A stretch of 64,000 nt of DNA, taken from positions 1-64,000 of the forward strand of contig CAZXKG010000003.1 in NCBI GenBank assembly GCA_964641695.1. The letters are read 5' to 3'. Positions 49,029-58,358 of the stretch are shown here, piece after piece; position 1 is the stretch's first letter; each line of letters begins with the position of its first letter. The translations under genes and the position numbers were made by a program. Below the pieces are notes generated by a model. That model was given only the letters and a program-made list of their open reading frames with translations, ran no database searches and had not been told where the DNA came from. The DNA comes from RHKX01 sp964641695. Its GTDB lineage: Bacteria; Actinomycetota; Thermoleophilia; Solirubrobacterales; 70-9.

Positions 49029-50165
49029 TCACTCGCCTGCCTCGGGCGAGGGGAAGGCCATCACCCACTGCGGTGGCGGGCTCAGCGGCCCCGATCCGAA
49101 GCTCGAGCTCTGCCAGGAGACGTGGATGTGAGCGGGACAGCCACCGCCGCAGGTCCGCGGAGAGCCGTGTGAGGGATAGCCCTCGTAGCCGACGAACTGG
49201 ATCGCGGGGACGAGCGGGCAGATCGGCCTCGTCCCCGAGGCACCGCAGTCGCGGGTCCAGCCGAGGTCGTCGGCGAGCCTCCCGGCCGATCGGTCCCAGG
49301 CCGCCTGCGAGCCGATGTCGCCGGCCGGCACCATGTCGAGGGCGGTTCCGTCTCCGTGGGTGGCGTGCCCCGCCTCACGCGCGGCCGTCACCCGCAGCTC
49401 GTAGGTGCGGAGAATCCAGACCGCGTTCGAGTAGAGGCGAGCGTCGACCGGCTGCGGCGCGTAGCCAGGCGCCATCAGCGCCGTGGGTAGAACCTTGAAC
49501 TCGCGCGGCTCATAGAGCCGCACCGCCCGGTTCAGCTGCGCCGGCCCCGAGGGCTCGCAAGTCGCCTCGGCGACGGTGCCCACATCTCCGAAGCGCTTGG
49601 CCCAGCCGAGCACCATCCGCACGTACCAGTCGGCGTGGTTGTAGGCGAAGATCGCCCGATACCAGTCACCTGGCGCACCCGAGGCGCGCAGGTAGTTGGC
49701 GGCGCCGTGGATCGCATCGACCGGGTCGTAGCGATCACGGTCGCCGTCCCCGTCACCGTCGACGCCGTAGGCGGCCCAGGTCGGGCCGAGGAACTGCATC
49801 GGGCCACCGGCCCCGGCGTAGTTCTCGCCCGAGGAGATGCCGGGAAGTGGCGAACGGCCGAAGTCGCTTTCGACCTTGTGGATCGCCGCCAAGATCGCCG
49901 CACCGCGACCGCCGAGCCGGAAGCGCTCCGCCGCCTCGATGTAGTGGCGGACGTACTGCTGCGGGACGCCACGGACCTTCCCTTCGACGGCCCCGATCTC
50001 GCAGCCGCCGCGAGCGGGTGCAACCAGAGTCGTCCCCATCCCGGCGACCGCGACGATCAGGAAGAAGAGCCCGATCGCACCGCCGACGAGCCAGATCCAC
50101 GAGTCCGAGTCGCCGTTGCGCCCAATGCGCCTGATGACCTCGGCCACTCCAGCGAGCCAGATCAC
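49029..50165 (-). CDS. Bifunctional transfer-associated wall hydrolase: lytic transglycosylase + M15-like domain
   Basis: A 378-aa protein from GTG at 50165. A transmembrane helix (IWLVGGAIGLFFLIVAVAG) precedes an SLT-type domain: AAILAAIHKVESDFGRS with the catalytic Glu, SGENYAGAGGPMQFLGPTWAAYG, then DPVDAIHGAANYL and IFAYNHADWYV. The C-terminal domain has TAAREAGHATHGDGTALDMV and HIHVSWQ, the zinc pattern of M15-like peptidases. Together they would open peptidoglycan for the conjugation channel. GTGA overlap with the upstream gene. Confidence 0.87.
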   Translation of the reverse strand: MIWLAGVAEVIRRIGRNGDSDSWIWLVGGAIGLFFLIVAVAGMGTTLVAPARGGCEIGAVEGKVRGVPQQYVRHYIEAAERFRLGGRGAAILAAIHKVESDFGRSPLPGISSGENYAGAGGPMQFLGPTWAAYGVDGDGDGDRDRYDPVDAIHGAANYLRASGAPGDWYRAIFAYNHADWYVRMVLGWAKRFGDVGTVAEATCEPSGPAQLNRAVRLYEPREFKVLPTALMAPGYAPQPVDARLYSNAVWILRTYELRVTAAREAGHATHGDGTALDMVPAGDIGSQAAWDRSAGRLADDLGWTRDCGASGTRPICPLVPAIQFVGYEGYPSHGSPRTCGGGCPAHIHVSWQSSSFGSGPLSPPPQWVMAFPSPEAGE

Positions 50166-50758
50166 AGGCCGAGCCCCCAGACCAGCCAGCGGCCTTCCCG
50201 CTTGCGCAGCTCGATCGCGATCGGCTCGCTGCGTCCGCCGCGGTGGACGGTGCCGACGAGATCGACCGCAGTCAAGCTCCCGCCGTCGCCGGAGCGCGGC
50301 ACCAGCTCGAGTCGGCCGAGGCGGGCCGGAGCCGGTCGACCGATCGCCGGCACTCTGCGCGGCGGTTCGGCCAGCAGCTCTCGGACGAACGCCGCCGAAG
50401 CGCTCCCCCGAAGCGCCGCGGCATCGACGTCGCCGACCTCGTAGCGCGAGAAGGCCGCGTGGAACGACCGAGCGACCGGCTCGACGTCGGCCTGCGTGCG
50501 CGCGTAGAGCTGCAGCGTCGAAAGCGCCGGCCCCGGCTCTCCGCTCGGATCCTCCGCGCGAGCCTGGCGCCGCCGCTTCGCGCGGTCGGAGTCGAGGGCA
50601 GCCGTGAACGCGCGCCCCGCGAGATCGCGCTCGACATGCGCGGAGGGAAGCTCTGACGTTTTCGGCAGAGCGTCGTCGCGCAACGCGAACCAAGCCGCGG
50701 CTGCCGCGAGCGCGGCGATCAGCCCCACCGCGCAGGCGATGCGAGTCCGTCGGCTCAA
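50162..50758 (-). CDS. Membrane-anchored transfer protein, unknown fold
   Basis: A 198-aa protein with one N-terminal helix (IACAVGLIAALAAAAAWFAL) and a periplasmic-type domain with ADVEPVARSFHAAFSRYEVGD...AALRGSASAAFVRELL and a final beta sheet (LTAVDLVGTVHRGGRSEPIAIELRKREGRWLVWGL). The last part resembles the NTF2-like domain of VirB8/TcpC proteins. The start is TTG, overlapping the VirB6-like stop as TTGA, and the end overlaps the transglycosylase gene. Probably a structural channel component. Confidence 0.65.
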   Translation of the reverse strand: MSRRTRIACAVGLIAALAAAAAWFALRDDALPKTSELPSAHVERDLAGRAFTAALDSDRAKRRRQARAEDPSGEPGPALSTLQLYARTQADVEPVARSFHAAFSRYEVGDVDAAALRGSASAAFVRELLAEPPRRVPAIGRPAPARLGRLELVPRSGDGGSLTAVDLVGTVHRGGRSEPIAIELRKREGRWLVWGLGL

Positions 50759-53190
50759 CGGCTCACCCCTCGACGCGATGCGACGCGCGTGGGCCGAGGC
50801 TTCCGCGCCCGCCGCTCGTGGCGGGCGCTCAGCTCGGCACCTCGTAGCTCACGCCTCGCGCCCGCATCGCCGCCGACCAGCTCGCGCCGGTAGGCGCGCT
50901 GGGCCCGACGGTCGACCAGACCCTCGGGCCGGTCGGGGATCGCCCCGAAGGCGAGCCGGTCGCGGCGAAGCTCGCGAGCGACGCGAGCGTGCGCCTCCTC
51001 GCGCTCGCGACCGGCAAGGCCCTCGTAGCGCTCAGGCGACATCCCCACGCGCCAGGCGTGGGCGCCCGACTCGATCGGGCGATCGACCTCACGGCGGATC
51101 GCGTCCTTGGCTTGGCCGAGGTCTCGATTCGACCAGCGCGAGCCGGTGGCCCGCTCGCGCTCCTCGACGCGGGAGACGAACGCCTCGGCCTGCCGCGTCC
51201 GCTCCTCGTCGGCGATCAGCTCGGAGCGCAGCTCGCGCTGACGCTCTCCGATCTCGTGAGCGCGCTGCAGCGTCTCCTCGCGATCTGCTCCCCCTCCCCC
51301 GTCTCCGCCTCCCAGACGTGCTCGCTCGACGAGTGCCTCTCGCTCGGCACTGAGCTTCTCCAGGGAGTCGCGCCGCGCGCGGGCTCGATCGACAATCGAG
51401 CGCTCACGTTCGTGACGGGCGTCGAGCCGCCGCGTGGCAGTCTGATCGAGCTGGCCGGAGGCAACCCGCTTCGTCCCCTCGGCGCGGTCGCCTCCGCGTG
51501 CGCCGAGAAAGCCTCCGGCAGCGGCTGCTGCGGCTCCGGCGGCGCCCCCACCCGCCGCTCGAAACGGTCGCGTCACCGTCTGGCCGATCCGCATCCCGGC
51601 GTAGAGGCCGGTCAGCCCTTCGAGCCGACCCGAGCCACCCTCGTGGCCGTCGGGCAGCGAGATCGCGGCGATCAACTGCTCGCGCTTGAGGAACACCGCC
51701 CACCACAGCGCCGCCATGACCAGGAACGACATCAACGCCCCGACTCCGCCGCCGCCGCGGATGAGCGAGGCGATGACCGTGGTCGCGAAGAGGACGACGG
51801 CGAGGATCGCCGCGTAGATCAGCTTCGCGACCAGCGCGCCGAGCAAGGTCGTCGCCCAGAGGCCGAAGGCGCGCCTTCCTGCCTCGCCGAAGGCGGGCAG
51901 GAAGAGCGCCAGCGGCGTGCTCAACGTCAGCACGAACGCCACCGCGGTCTGGACGAAGATCCGGATCGCGAGCCAGGCGAGCAACGCGATCCCGCCGAGC
52001 AGCCCAACGGCGATCAGGCAGACCAGCGGTAAGCGAATCCAGGCACCGCCCTGGCCCTGGATCGCGAAGTAGGTCGCGTAGGGGTGATCGTCGGTGAACT
52101 CATCCCAAAGCGACTCGCGCGCCTCCGAGCCGGGTGAGTTGCGCAACCAGATCTCGGCGTTGGTCCGCGGAGTCGGTGCAATCGCCGCGATCTGCTCGCA
52201 GTCAACGTCGTCCCCAGATCCGTCGGCGAAGAGGCGCCTGATCCGCTGCTTCGGTAGCGAGCGCAGGTAGGCGTAGTCGAGGCAGGCGGTCTCGTTCGCC
52301 TTCTCCAGCAACTCCTGATCGGGTTCCGACAGCGCCCAGTCGACGTTGGAGAAGTTGAGCGCGGCGAAGCCCGGCAACGTCATCGCCCTCCAGACCTCGG
52401 CGGTGGTCCCGGCGTAGCTCGCGCTCGGGTTACGCAGCGAGCCGGTCTGCGGCGCGGCGATCACCGTCTGCGCCGCCTGGTTGGAAAGAGCGGAGGCCCT
52501 GCCGACCGACTCCTGAGGGGCGTGGATCACCCAGAGCGCCGCGACGATCAGAACGACGCTCAAGACCGCGCCGCCGAGAGCGCCGGCGGTGTCGCGGCGG
52601 ACCAGCCCGCGCCAGACGCCCGCGGCGCCGATTACCACGAGCGCAACGACCAGCCAGGGGCTCGTGAACGCGCGGTAGAAGCGCTCCAGCCCAGCCGATA
52701 TCTCCCGCATCGTCTGGTTGTCGGTGAACGGGTTGAGCTCGAACGCCCAGCCAAGCAGGGTGATGACCAGGTTCAAGACGAACAGGAGCGCCAGCCAGAT
52801 CGCGTTCGCGAAGTGGGCGAGCAACGCCTGGAAGTTGCCGACGATGTTGTCGAGGCCGGTGTCGATGTGGACGTCGATCCCGTAGTTGGAGGCGGGGTAG
52901 CGACCCTCGGGCGTGCCCGTGACCTCGCAGTTGCGCCGCTCGGCCCGATCGAGCTGCTTCGAGCAGATCGGGTTCTCGACGACGAGCGGGTTCGCGGTCC
53001 CGTAGCCGGGGTTCTGATCGCCGGAGACATCGACCCCGCCGCCAGCGCCTTGACCGGGCTTGCCGACGCCGCTGCCACCAGCACCACCACTTCCGCCCCC
53101 ACCCGGCCGCGCCTCGGCAACGCCACCGAAGACCAGGAGCGCGGCGGCGATCAGGCAGGTAGCTCGGACAAGCGCCCTACGCCGCCGCAT
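50755..53190 (-). CDS. VirB6/TrbL-like polytopic channel protein
   Basis: An 811-aa protein. A signal peptide and a Gly-rich segment (GGGGSGGAGGSGVGKPGQG) are followed by about seven to eight helices (ANAIWLALLFVLNLVITLLGWAFEL, WLVVALVVIGAAGVWRGL, LVCLIAVGLLGGIALLAWL, LLGALVAKLIYAAILAVVLFATTVIASLI and others). A long, charged, coiled-coil C-terminus follows (residues ~560-811, rich in Arg/Glu/Ala). This is the shape of VirB6/TrbL channel proteins of Gram-positive type IV systems. It overlaps the VirB4-like gene by 14 bp. Confidence 0.82.
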   Translation of the reverse strand: MRRRRALVRATCLIAAALLVFGGVAEARPGGGGSGGAGGSGVGKPGQGAGGGVDVSGDQNPGYGTANPLVVENPICSKQLDRAERRNCEVTGTPEGRYPASNYGIDVHIDTGLDNIVGNFQALLAHFANAIWLALLFVLNLVITLLGWAFELNPFTDNQTMREISAGLERFYRAFTSPWLVVALVVIGAAGVWRGLVRRDTAGALGGAVLSVVLIVAALWVIHAPQESVGRASALSNQAAQTVIAAPQTGSLRNPSASYAGTTAEVWRAMTLPGFAALNFSNVDWALSEPDQELLEKANETACLDYAYLRSLPKQRIRRLFADGSGDDVDCEQIAAIAPTPRTNAEIWLRNSPGSEARESLWDEFTDDHPYATYFAIQGQGGAWIRLPLVCLIAVGLLGGIALLAWLAIRIFVQTAVAFVLTLSTPLALFLPAFGEAGRRAFGLWATTLLGALVAKLIYAAILAVVLFATTVIASLIRGGGGVGALMSFLVMAALWWAVFLKREQLIAAISLPDGHEGGSGRLEGLTGLYAGMRIGQTVTRPFRAAGGGAAGAAAAAAGGFLGARGGDRAEGTKRVASGQLDQTATRRLDARHERERSIVDRARARRDSLEKLSAEREALVERARLGGGDGGGGADREETLQRAHEIGERQRELRSELIADEERTRQAEAFVSRVEERERATGSRWSNRDLGQAKDAIRREVDRPIESGAHAWRVGMSPERYEGLAGREREEAHARVARELRRDRLAFGAIPDRPEGLVDRRAQRAYRRELVGGDAGARRELRGAELSARHERRARKPRPTRVASRRGVSR

Positions 53191-55642
53191 CGAGCCCGTC
53201 CTCGACCGCCGCGGCGCGAGTGGTGCTCGACTCCTCCCGCGCCGGCGTCGTGTCGAGCGCTTCGAGCAGCTCCTCACCCGGATCGAAGCGCATCGGCAGC
53301 GTCCGCCCGTGGTGGTCCAAGTACATGCACCGCCCGGAGCGGAAGCCGATCAGCCGTTGCCTCGCGGCCTCGTCGTCGGGATCGAGTCGCAAGAGGCCAA
53401 GCGCCCGCTCCGCCTCCGCCTCGCGCTCGACCCCGAAGGCGAAGTAGCTGCCGATCAGGGGTTCCAGCTCGGCCGCGTCGCCGACCATCTGCGAGGCGAG
53501 GATCGGCGTGATGTTGGCCGAGCGCCCGGTGCGCGAGAAGCGCTCCAGCATCGAACGTCCCTGCGCGTCAGCGAGCAGCGCCCAGGCCTCATCGAGCGCC
53601 AACACCGAGTGCACGCGCTCGTCGGCGGCGCAGAGCCGCAGCGCGTAGGCGCTGACGAGACGGAGGATCGCCTGCGAGACCCGCTCGTCGTCTTGAAGCT
53701 CGGTCCGCGGCGTGCCCGGCTGGGGACGGACCAGGCCACGAATCCGGATCGAGATCAGCTGCGCCCGCCCCGCCTCCGGCAACTCTCGGTCGGGCTCGCC
53801 AAAGGCGAGCCGGGCGAGCCCGGAGGAGAGATGTACCTCCAAGGCCTCGGCGGCCTGGCGTGCGACCTCATCGCCCTCGCGAAGCGCACGAAGTACCTCG
53901 GTGCATGTCCGGCCATCGGTCGCGACGACAGCGCCGACCGCGGCCCGGATCTTCGTCTGCCACTCGGCCGGGACCGGCTGGGGCAGGACTTGGGTGAGAA
54001 AGCCGTAGGCGAGGTCCTCGCGCGAGTCCCCACCAATCCGAAGTGGGTCCAGCAGGCCGCGCTGAGTGGCCGAGCCCTGAAGCTCGATCTCCTCGATCGA
54101 CTCGGCGACGCCGGGCAGCCGGTTGAGGCGGTGATCGCCCTTGGGATCGACGTCGACGATCGGCGTCGATCCCTGACAGAACGCCTGGTAGAGCAGTGTC
54201 TCCAGCGCGATCGTCTTACCTGAGCCAAGCGAGCCGGTGAGAAGCACCGACGGTGGTCGGCTCAACTTGCAGGCCTCGGCGAGATCGAAGAGCACCGGAG
54301 CGCGTGAGCCGGTCAGAGCGTGACCGATGTAGGGGCCGATCTCGGAGCCGGCGTGCGAGATCGCGGTCGGCACCATCGCCCCGATCTGCTCGGGGAGTAG
54401 ATGCGCCTGGTAGTCACGGAGGGGGAACGATTGGGCGGGCATGCCGGCCAAAAACAACCGGTGCTGCTCACCAAGCGGGCGATGCAGCTCGACTCGGCCG
54501 TACTCGGCTCGAAGGCGCTCGACGCGTTCTTCGAGCTCCTCCGCGCTGCGGGCGCCGACGCGCAGGCTGATCGCGGAGCGCAGCAGCGGTGGTCGGTCGG
54601 AGCCACCCAAGCGAGCCTGAAGCTCGCGCGCCGCCATCGTCTTCTCCGAGGTCTTGACGGTTGGCCCGTGTTCGCCGTGAGTTTCCTCCTTGGCCTGCTG
54701 GTCGGCGTCGACCATCCGCTTCTGCGCCAGCCGTTGAGCGACGCGGTTAGAGACGAACTCGACCGAGAGCGAGGCCTCGACCGGGAACTCGACTTCGAGC
54801 GGTGCGTAGAGCAGCTCGACGTCGGCGCCGGGGAAGCTCGCCTCCTCGGGCAGCGCGCCGAGGACGAGGAGCGCCTGATGGGCGGTGCCCAGTTCGGTGT
54901 CGATGCGCAGCGAGCGAGTCCCGATCTCGACCCGTGACTCGTGCAGACGCAGTAAGTCGTGCTCGTAGGGCTCGAAACGGGCCTCGGCCTCATCGTCGTC
55001 GACTCCCTCGACCACAAGCGCCTGCGGGCGCCAGTTCGGATCGACGTGCGGCTCGCCGATCCCGAGCACGTAGGCACCACGGATCAGCGCCATCACCTCA
55101 CCCGAGCGCGCTCGCTCACACGGCAGGTAGTCGAAGACGCGATCGAAGCAGCGCGCCTCCGCCCGGCGAAGATCGCTCAGCTCGCGCCCGCCGATTCCGC
55201 GGGCGTCGCTGAGCCCGACCAGTCGCTCCAGCGAGCGGCGGGCCTCGGCCAGGCGCGAGGCCGTCGCCACCTCGCTCGCCAGCGGGCCGAGCCGCACGAA
55301 CAGATACACCTCCGAGCGCAGCACGCCCCGCGTCCGGAAGCGCTCGGCGTGACGGTCGAGCATCGCCCGCAGCTCCGCCTCATGCCCGCGTCTGGGATCG
55401 AGCGTCGCCAGCGCTCGTTCGAGATAAGCGTCGGCGTCCCAGGCGCGGGCGCTGCAGACGAGCTGGAAGTCCGCCTCGGAGTTGTAGGCGAAGGCGGCTA
55501 TCCGGTCCTTGAGCTCGACCTTGCGCGAGAGCGAGAGGCCCGGGTAGCTCTCGCCGTCGAGGCAGTAGGCGGCCCAGGCATCGTCGGGTCCGCGACCGAA
55601 GACCAGGTTGCCCCAGAGGAAGTAGTGAGGAGCGCGAGGCAT
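53177..55642 (-). CDS. VirB4/TcpF-like conjugation ATPase
   Basis: An 821-aa ATPase. The N-terminal half has the CagE/VirB4-type domain with DPNWRPQALVVEG and LPLRDYQAHLLPEQIGAMVP-like stretches (here SFPLRDYQAHLLPEQIGAMV). Walker A is GSLGSGKT at 470-477, then PIVDVDPKGDHRLNRLPG. Walker B is HSVLALDEAWALL followed by SRTGRSANITPILASQMVGDA. VirB4 powers assembly of the channel and substrate transfer. It shares one base with the TcpE-like gene upstream (TGATG). Confidence 0.92.
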   Translation of the reverse strand: MPRAPHYFLWGNLVFGRGPDDAWAAYCLDGESYPGLSLSRKVELKDRIAAFAYNSEADFQLVCSARAWDADAYLERALATLDPRRGHEAELRAMLDRHAERFRTRGVLRSEVYLFVRLGPLASEVATASRLAEARRSLERLVGLSDARGIGGRELSDLRRAEARCFDRVFDYLPCERARSGEVMALIRGAYVLGIGEPHVDPNWRPQALVVEGVDDDEAEARFEPYEHDLLRLHESRVEIGTRSLRIDTELGTAHQALLVLGALPEEASFPGADVELLYAPLEVEFPVEASLSVEFVSNRVAQRLAQKRMVDADQQAKEETHGEHGPTVKTSEKTMAARELQARLGGSDRPPLLRSAISLRVGARSAEELEERVERLRAEYGRVELHRPLGEQHRLFLAGMPAQSFPLRDYQAHLLPEQIGAMVPTAISHAGSEIGPYIGHALTGSRAPVLFDLAEACKLSRPPSVLLTGSLGSGKTIALETLLYQAFCQGSTPIVDVDPKGDHRLNRLPGVAESIEEIELQGSATQRGLLDPLRIGGDSREDLAYGFLTQVLPQPVPAEWQTKIRAAVGAVVATDGRTCTEVLRALREGDEVARQAAEALEVHLSSGLARLAFGEPDRELPEAGRAQLISIRIRGLVRPQPGTPRTELQDDERVSQAILRLVSAYALRLCAADERVHSVLALDEAWALLADAQGRSMLERFSRTGRSANITPILASQMVGDAAELEPLIGSYFAFGVEREAEAERALGLLRLDPDDEAARQRLIGFRSGRCMYLDHHGRTLPMRFDPGEELLEALDTTPAREESSTTRAAAVEDGLDAAA

Positions 55643-56286
55643 CAGCGCAGCTCGATCTCCCGACCGATGGGGACGCGCAGCGTCCGCGCTACCCCGAGGG
55701 CACGGACGCTGCGCTCGGAAGCGAGCACCCGGATTCGCCTGGCGCGAGCCATTCGCGTCTGCGGGTCGCCACCGCCGAGGCGAGGCCCTTCGATCTCGAC
55801 CCTCGCCGGATAGCGGAGGGTCAGCCGCGCAGGACCTCGAACCCGTCCAGCCCGAACCCGCGGCTCGTCACCGGAGGGAGCGAGCTGCACCTCCTCGAGA
55901 GGAGCCCACAGCGAGCCTTCCCGCGGACACGGGCGCAGCCCAGCCAGCGACCGCGGCGAGACCCAGAAGCGAACCGCCGAGGCGAGCGCCCGATGAGGCG
56001 CACGACCGTCGACGCGCAGCGAGGCGAGCGCCCATCCGCCGAGCAGCGGCAGCGCCACCAACCGCACCGAGTCGGGGATCACGCCAACCAGCAATCCGAC
56101 GATCGGCAGCCGCGAGGCGAGCGCCAGCGCGAGAAAGCAACCGATGACGTAGCCGACCGCCCGCACCGAGACGCCGTGCGGGGTCGGAAGCCGCCAGCGG
56201 TCGAGCCGGAAGATCCGCCGCTCGACCTCGTCGACGACGCCCCGGTAGGAGCGCACGACGACGCGAGCGTCCTCGCTGCGAGACAT
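55642..56286 (-). CDS. TcpE/PrgI-like membrane protein
   Basis: A 214-aa protein with two close hydrophobic helices (VRAVGYVIGCFLALALASRLPI, VRLVALPLLGGWALASL) preceded by FRLDRWRLPTPHGVSV, a pattern of TcpE proteins, which anchor the VirB4-like ATPase at the membrane. The basic C-terminal half has no recognised domain. It directly precedes the ATPase gene, as in other TcpE systems. Confidence 0.75.
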   Translation of the reverse strand: MSRSEDARVVVRSYRGVVDEVERRIFRLDRWRLPTPHGVSVRAVGYVIGCFLALALASRLPIVGLLVGVIPDSVRLVALPLLGGWALASLRVDGRAPHRALASAVRFWVSPRSLAGLRPCPREGSLWAPLEEVQLAPSGDEPRVRAGRVRGPARLTLRYPARVEIEGPRLGGGDPQTRMARARRIRVLASERSVRALGVARTLRVPIGREIELR

Positions 56287-56300
56287 CCTCGACTCCGGCC

Positions 56301-56621
56301 TCAGCTGATCCGCTGCCAGAAGCCCTTGATCAGGCTCTCGGCCGTCTCCGGGGCGAAGATGAACAAGCCGAGAAACAACGCGATCGCGGCAGCGCTGACC
56401 GCGATCCCGATCTCGCGCTTCATGAACGCCACCAACCCGACCACCGCGACCAGGACGATCACGATCGGGCCGAGGATCTCCGAGAGCAGGTCGGCGGTGT
56501 TCTCGCCGAGCCGCTCGACCCGGCCGCCCCCTCGCTGCGCGACCGCATCCTGCGCGCCGACGACGAACGTCGTCGCGGTCGCGCATCCAACGGCGGCCAG
56601 CCTCTTGAATCTTGCTCGCAT
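56301..56621 (-). CDS. VirB2/TrbC-like pilin-type protein
   Basis: A 106-aa protein: a cleavable signal (VGCATATTFVVGAQDAVAQ) and two hydrophobic helices (ILGPIVIVLVAVVGLVAFM, IAVSAAAIALFLGLFIF) with a short basic turn between them. This is the build of TrbC/VirB2 pilins. It overlaps the TcpC gene stop as TGATG. In Gram-positive elements such proteins may form a channel or a short pilus. Confidence 0.75.
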   Translation of the reverse strand: MRARFKRLAAVGCATATTFVVGAQDAVAQRGGGRVERLGENTADLLSEILGPIVIVLVAVVGLVAFMKREIGIAVSAAAIALFLGLFIFAPETAESLIKGFWQRIS

Positions 56622-57493
56622 CAGCCCTCCTTCACGGGCTCGTTAGGGACCGTCTCGATGAAGCTCACGTAGGGGCGACCACGCCGGTACTCGATGCCAA
56701 GCCCGTAGGTGAGCGTGTAGGTGGCGCGGTGTTGATCCCTTGCTGTGACCGTGACCAGGACCGAGCCGGAGCCAGGTCCCTCAGCCCAGGCGATCTCCTC
56801 GACTGCGCGAACCTCCAACGGAGGTGAGGGCAGCGAGATCAAGGCACGCGGCGCCAGATCCGCTTCGAGGTTCGCGGCCTCGCCGGCGAGGTAGTTGGCG
56901 ATCACCCGGCGGGCGACTGCCGCGACTTCCCCGTCCTCGACCTCCTCCCGCTCGGGCAGGCCGGCCCGCGCGATGCTCGGCGGACCGACGAGAGCGGGGT
57001 AGCCGACGAGTCGCAGATCACCACGCCGGTTGCGATCGACCCGCACCGCCAGGTAGAACGGACGCAGGTCGTCGTCGGTCTGCGCGGCGACGACGATCAG
57101 CCTCGCGCCGGTCGAGTCTCGCCGGCTCTCGGCGACCTCGGCCCAGACGACCGCGCGCGATCCCGAGCGCGCGACGAACCCCGCGTCGGGGGACAGCTCA
57201 TCGGGGAGAAGCGGCTCAAGGCGTCGCTCGCGCAACTCAGGCCGAGCGGCGTCGAAGCTCAGGTAGGCGCGGGTCAGCTCGACCGCGTAGCTCTCAGCGG
57301 GACGATCGAGCGCGAGCGGCGGCGCAGCCGGCGTCGCGGGCTCGCGTGGCATGAAGATCTCGCGCAAGCCCAGGAGCGAGGTGATCCCGACGAAGACCAG
57401 GAACGCATAGCGAGGCGCACGGGCACGAAGCCGCTCCACTCGTGAAGAGCGACGCACGATCTGAAGGCGCTCGCGTAGCTCGTCGGCACTCAT
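56621..57493 (-). CDS. TcpC/VirB8-like conjugation protein
   Basis: A 290-aa protein with one N-terminal helix (YAFLVFVGITSLLGL) and two NTF2-like domains. Typical stretches are ESYAVELTRAYLSFDAARPELRERRLEPLLPD, VVAAQTDDDLRPFYLAVRVDRN and RVIANYLAGEAANLEADLAPRALISLPSPPLEVRAVEEIAWAEGPGSGSVLVTVTARD. This matches TcpC, the VirB8-like scaffold. The gene follows the 244-aa membrane protein after four bases. Confidence 0.85.
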   Translation of the reverse strand: MSADELRERLQIVRRSSRVERLRARAPRYAFLVFVGITSLLGLREIFMPREPATPAAPPLALDRPAESYAVELTRAYLSFDAARPELRERRLEPLLPDELSPDAGFVARSGSRAVVWAEVAESRRDSTGARLIVVAAQTDDDLRPFYLAVRVDRNRRGDLRLVGYPALVGPPSIARAGLPEREEVEDGEVAAVARRVIANYLAGEAANLEADLAPRALISLPSPPLEVRAVEEIAWAEGPGSGSVLVTVTARDQHRATYTLTYGLGIEYRRGRPYVSFIETVPNEPVKEG

Positions 57494-57497
57494 AGAC

Positions 57498-58232
57498 CTA
57501 GAGCCCGAACTCCCGCTCGATCAACCCGCGGCCGGCGTCGATCGGGCCGGGCGCGGGGGCCGGTTCGCTCGGAACCGTCGCAGGCGGCACACTCGGCGAT
57601 GGACTCGCGGGGACGGGGCTCACCGGCTCTGGCTGTGGCGGCACGATGGTTTCGGCCTTCGATCCACCGCGGCCCTTCGGTCGTGCTCGATCTGTGCTGG
57701 CACGGCGCTGCTGCTCCGAGCGCCGATCCTGGCGTCGCTCTACACGACGCCTCTCGCGCGCCGGGCGGCTGCCGGGCTTGCTCGCGACCCGCTTGCGCAA
57801 CTCACGGGCCGGTCCACCGCTCACCTGCGGAGCCTTCGGAGCCGGAGTGCTCTCGACCTCACCCTCATCGGGCGCCCCGCTCAGCACCGCGAAGGCGGCG
57901 CCTCCCAGAGCCAGCACCCCCACGCCGGCCACAACCCGACCGCGGAGGAAGCTCGTGTCGAGACCGGGGACCCGAGGTAGCGACCGCAGGCGACTACGCG
58001 CACCGGGACGCAGATCCTCGGATCCCCTTGCCTCGCTCTCGGGACCGCGCGTGGGAGGAGTGACGCTCGGACCCTCAGCCTCCGCAAGCTCCACGGCGGG
58101 CTCCTCGAGGAGCTGCTCTTCGCCGAGCTCGAAGACGTCGCGTTCGCGCCGTCTCACCTGTCGGACCTCGTTGCCGTGTCGGTCGCGGTTGCCATCGGTG
58201 GGCAGGGCGCGACTCAGACGCGGGTAGTCCAA
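57498..58232 (-). CDS. Single-pass membrane protein with Pro-rich extracytoplasmic tail
   Basis: A 244-aa protein from a TTG at 58232. Residues ~85-120 include one helix (VVAGVGVLALGGAAFAVL), followed by an Arg-rich segment and a Pro/Ser-rich tail ending LIEREFGL. The final motif is close to QREFGP at the end of the sigma factor at 60922 and EQEFGV within it. It is the promoter-proximal gene of the transfer operon. A VirB10-like tether is possible, but no domain supports it. Confidence 0.6.
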   Translation of the reverse strand: MDYPRLSRALPTDGNRDRHGNEVRQVRRRERDVFELGEEQLLEEPAVELAEAEGPSVTPPTRGPESEARGSEDLRPGARSRLRSLPRVPGLDTSFLRGRVVAGVGVLALGGAAFAVLSGAPDEGEVESTPAPKAPQVSGGPARELRKRVASKPGSRPARERRRVERRQDRRSEQQRRASTDRARPKGRGGSKAETIVPPQPEPVSPVPASPSPSVPPATVPSEPAPAPGPIDAGRGLIEREFGL

Positions 58233-58283
58233 ACCCTCACGTCAGGTTTCGTCTCCGATCCCACGATCGAGGCCGCGCACGGT

Positions 58284-58321
58284 CTATAGCCACCGCTCTA
58301 GATGCGAGCAGGCGGCTATAG
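58284..58321. terminator. Inverted repeat after the 202-aa gene, possible terminator
   Basis: CTATAGCC (58284-58291) pairs with GGCTATAG (58314-58321), and a second stem GGCCGC/GCGGCC overlaps its right side. It lies in the 126-bp gap between the surface-protein gene and the transfer operon. No T-run follows, so terminator function is uncertain. Confidence 0.4.
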
Positions 58322-58358
58322 GCCGCCCGCAAGCGAGCGGCCGAGAAGTCGAAGGGCC

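Noticed and set aside
52522..54223. Plus-strand frames opposite the VirB6- and VirB4-like genes
   Set aside because: They are mirror frames of strong coding sequence in high-GC DNA, without domain-like translations.
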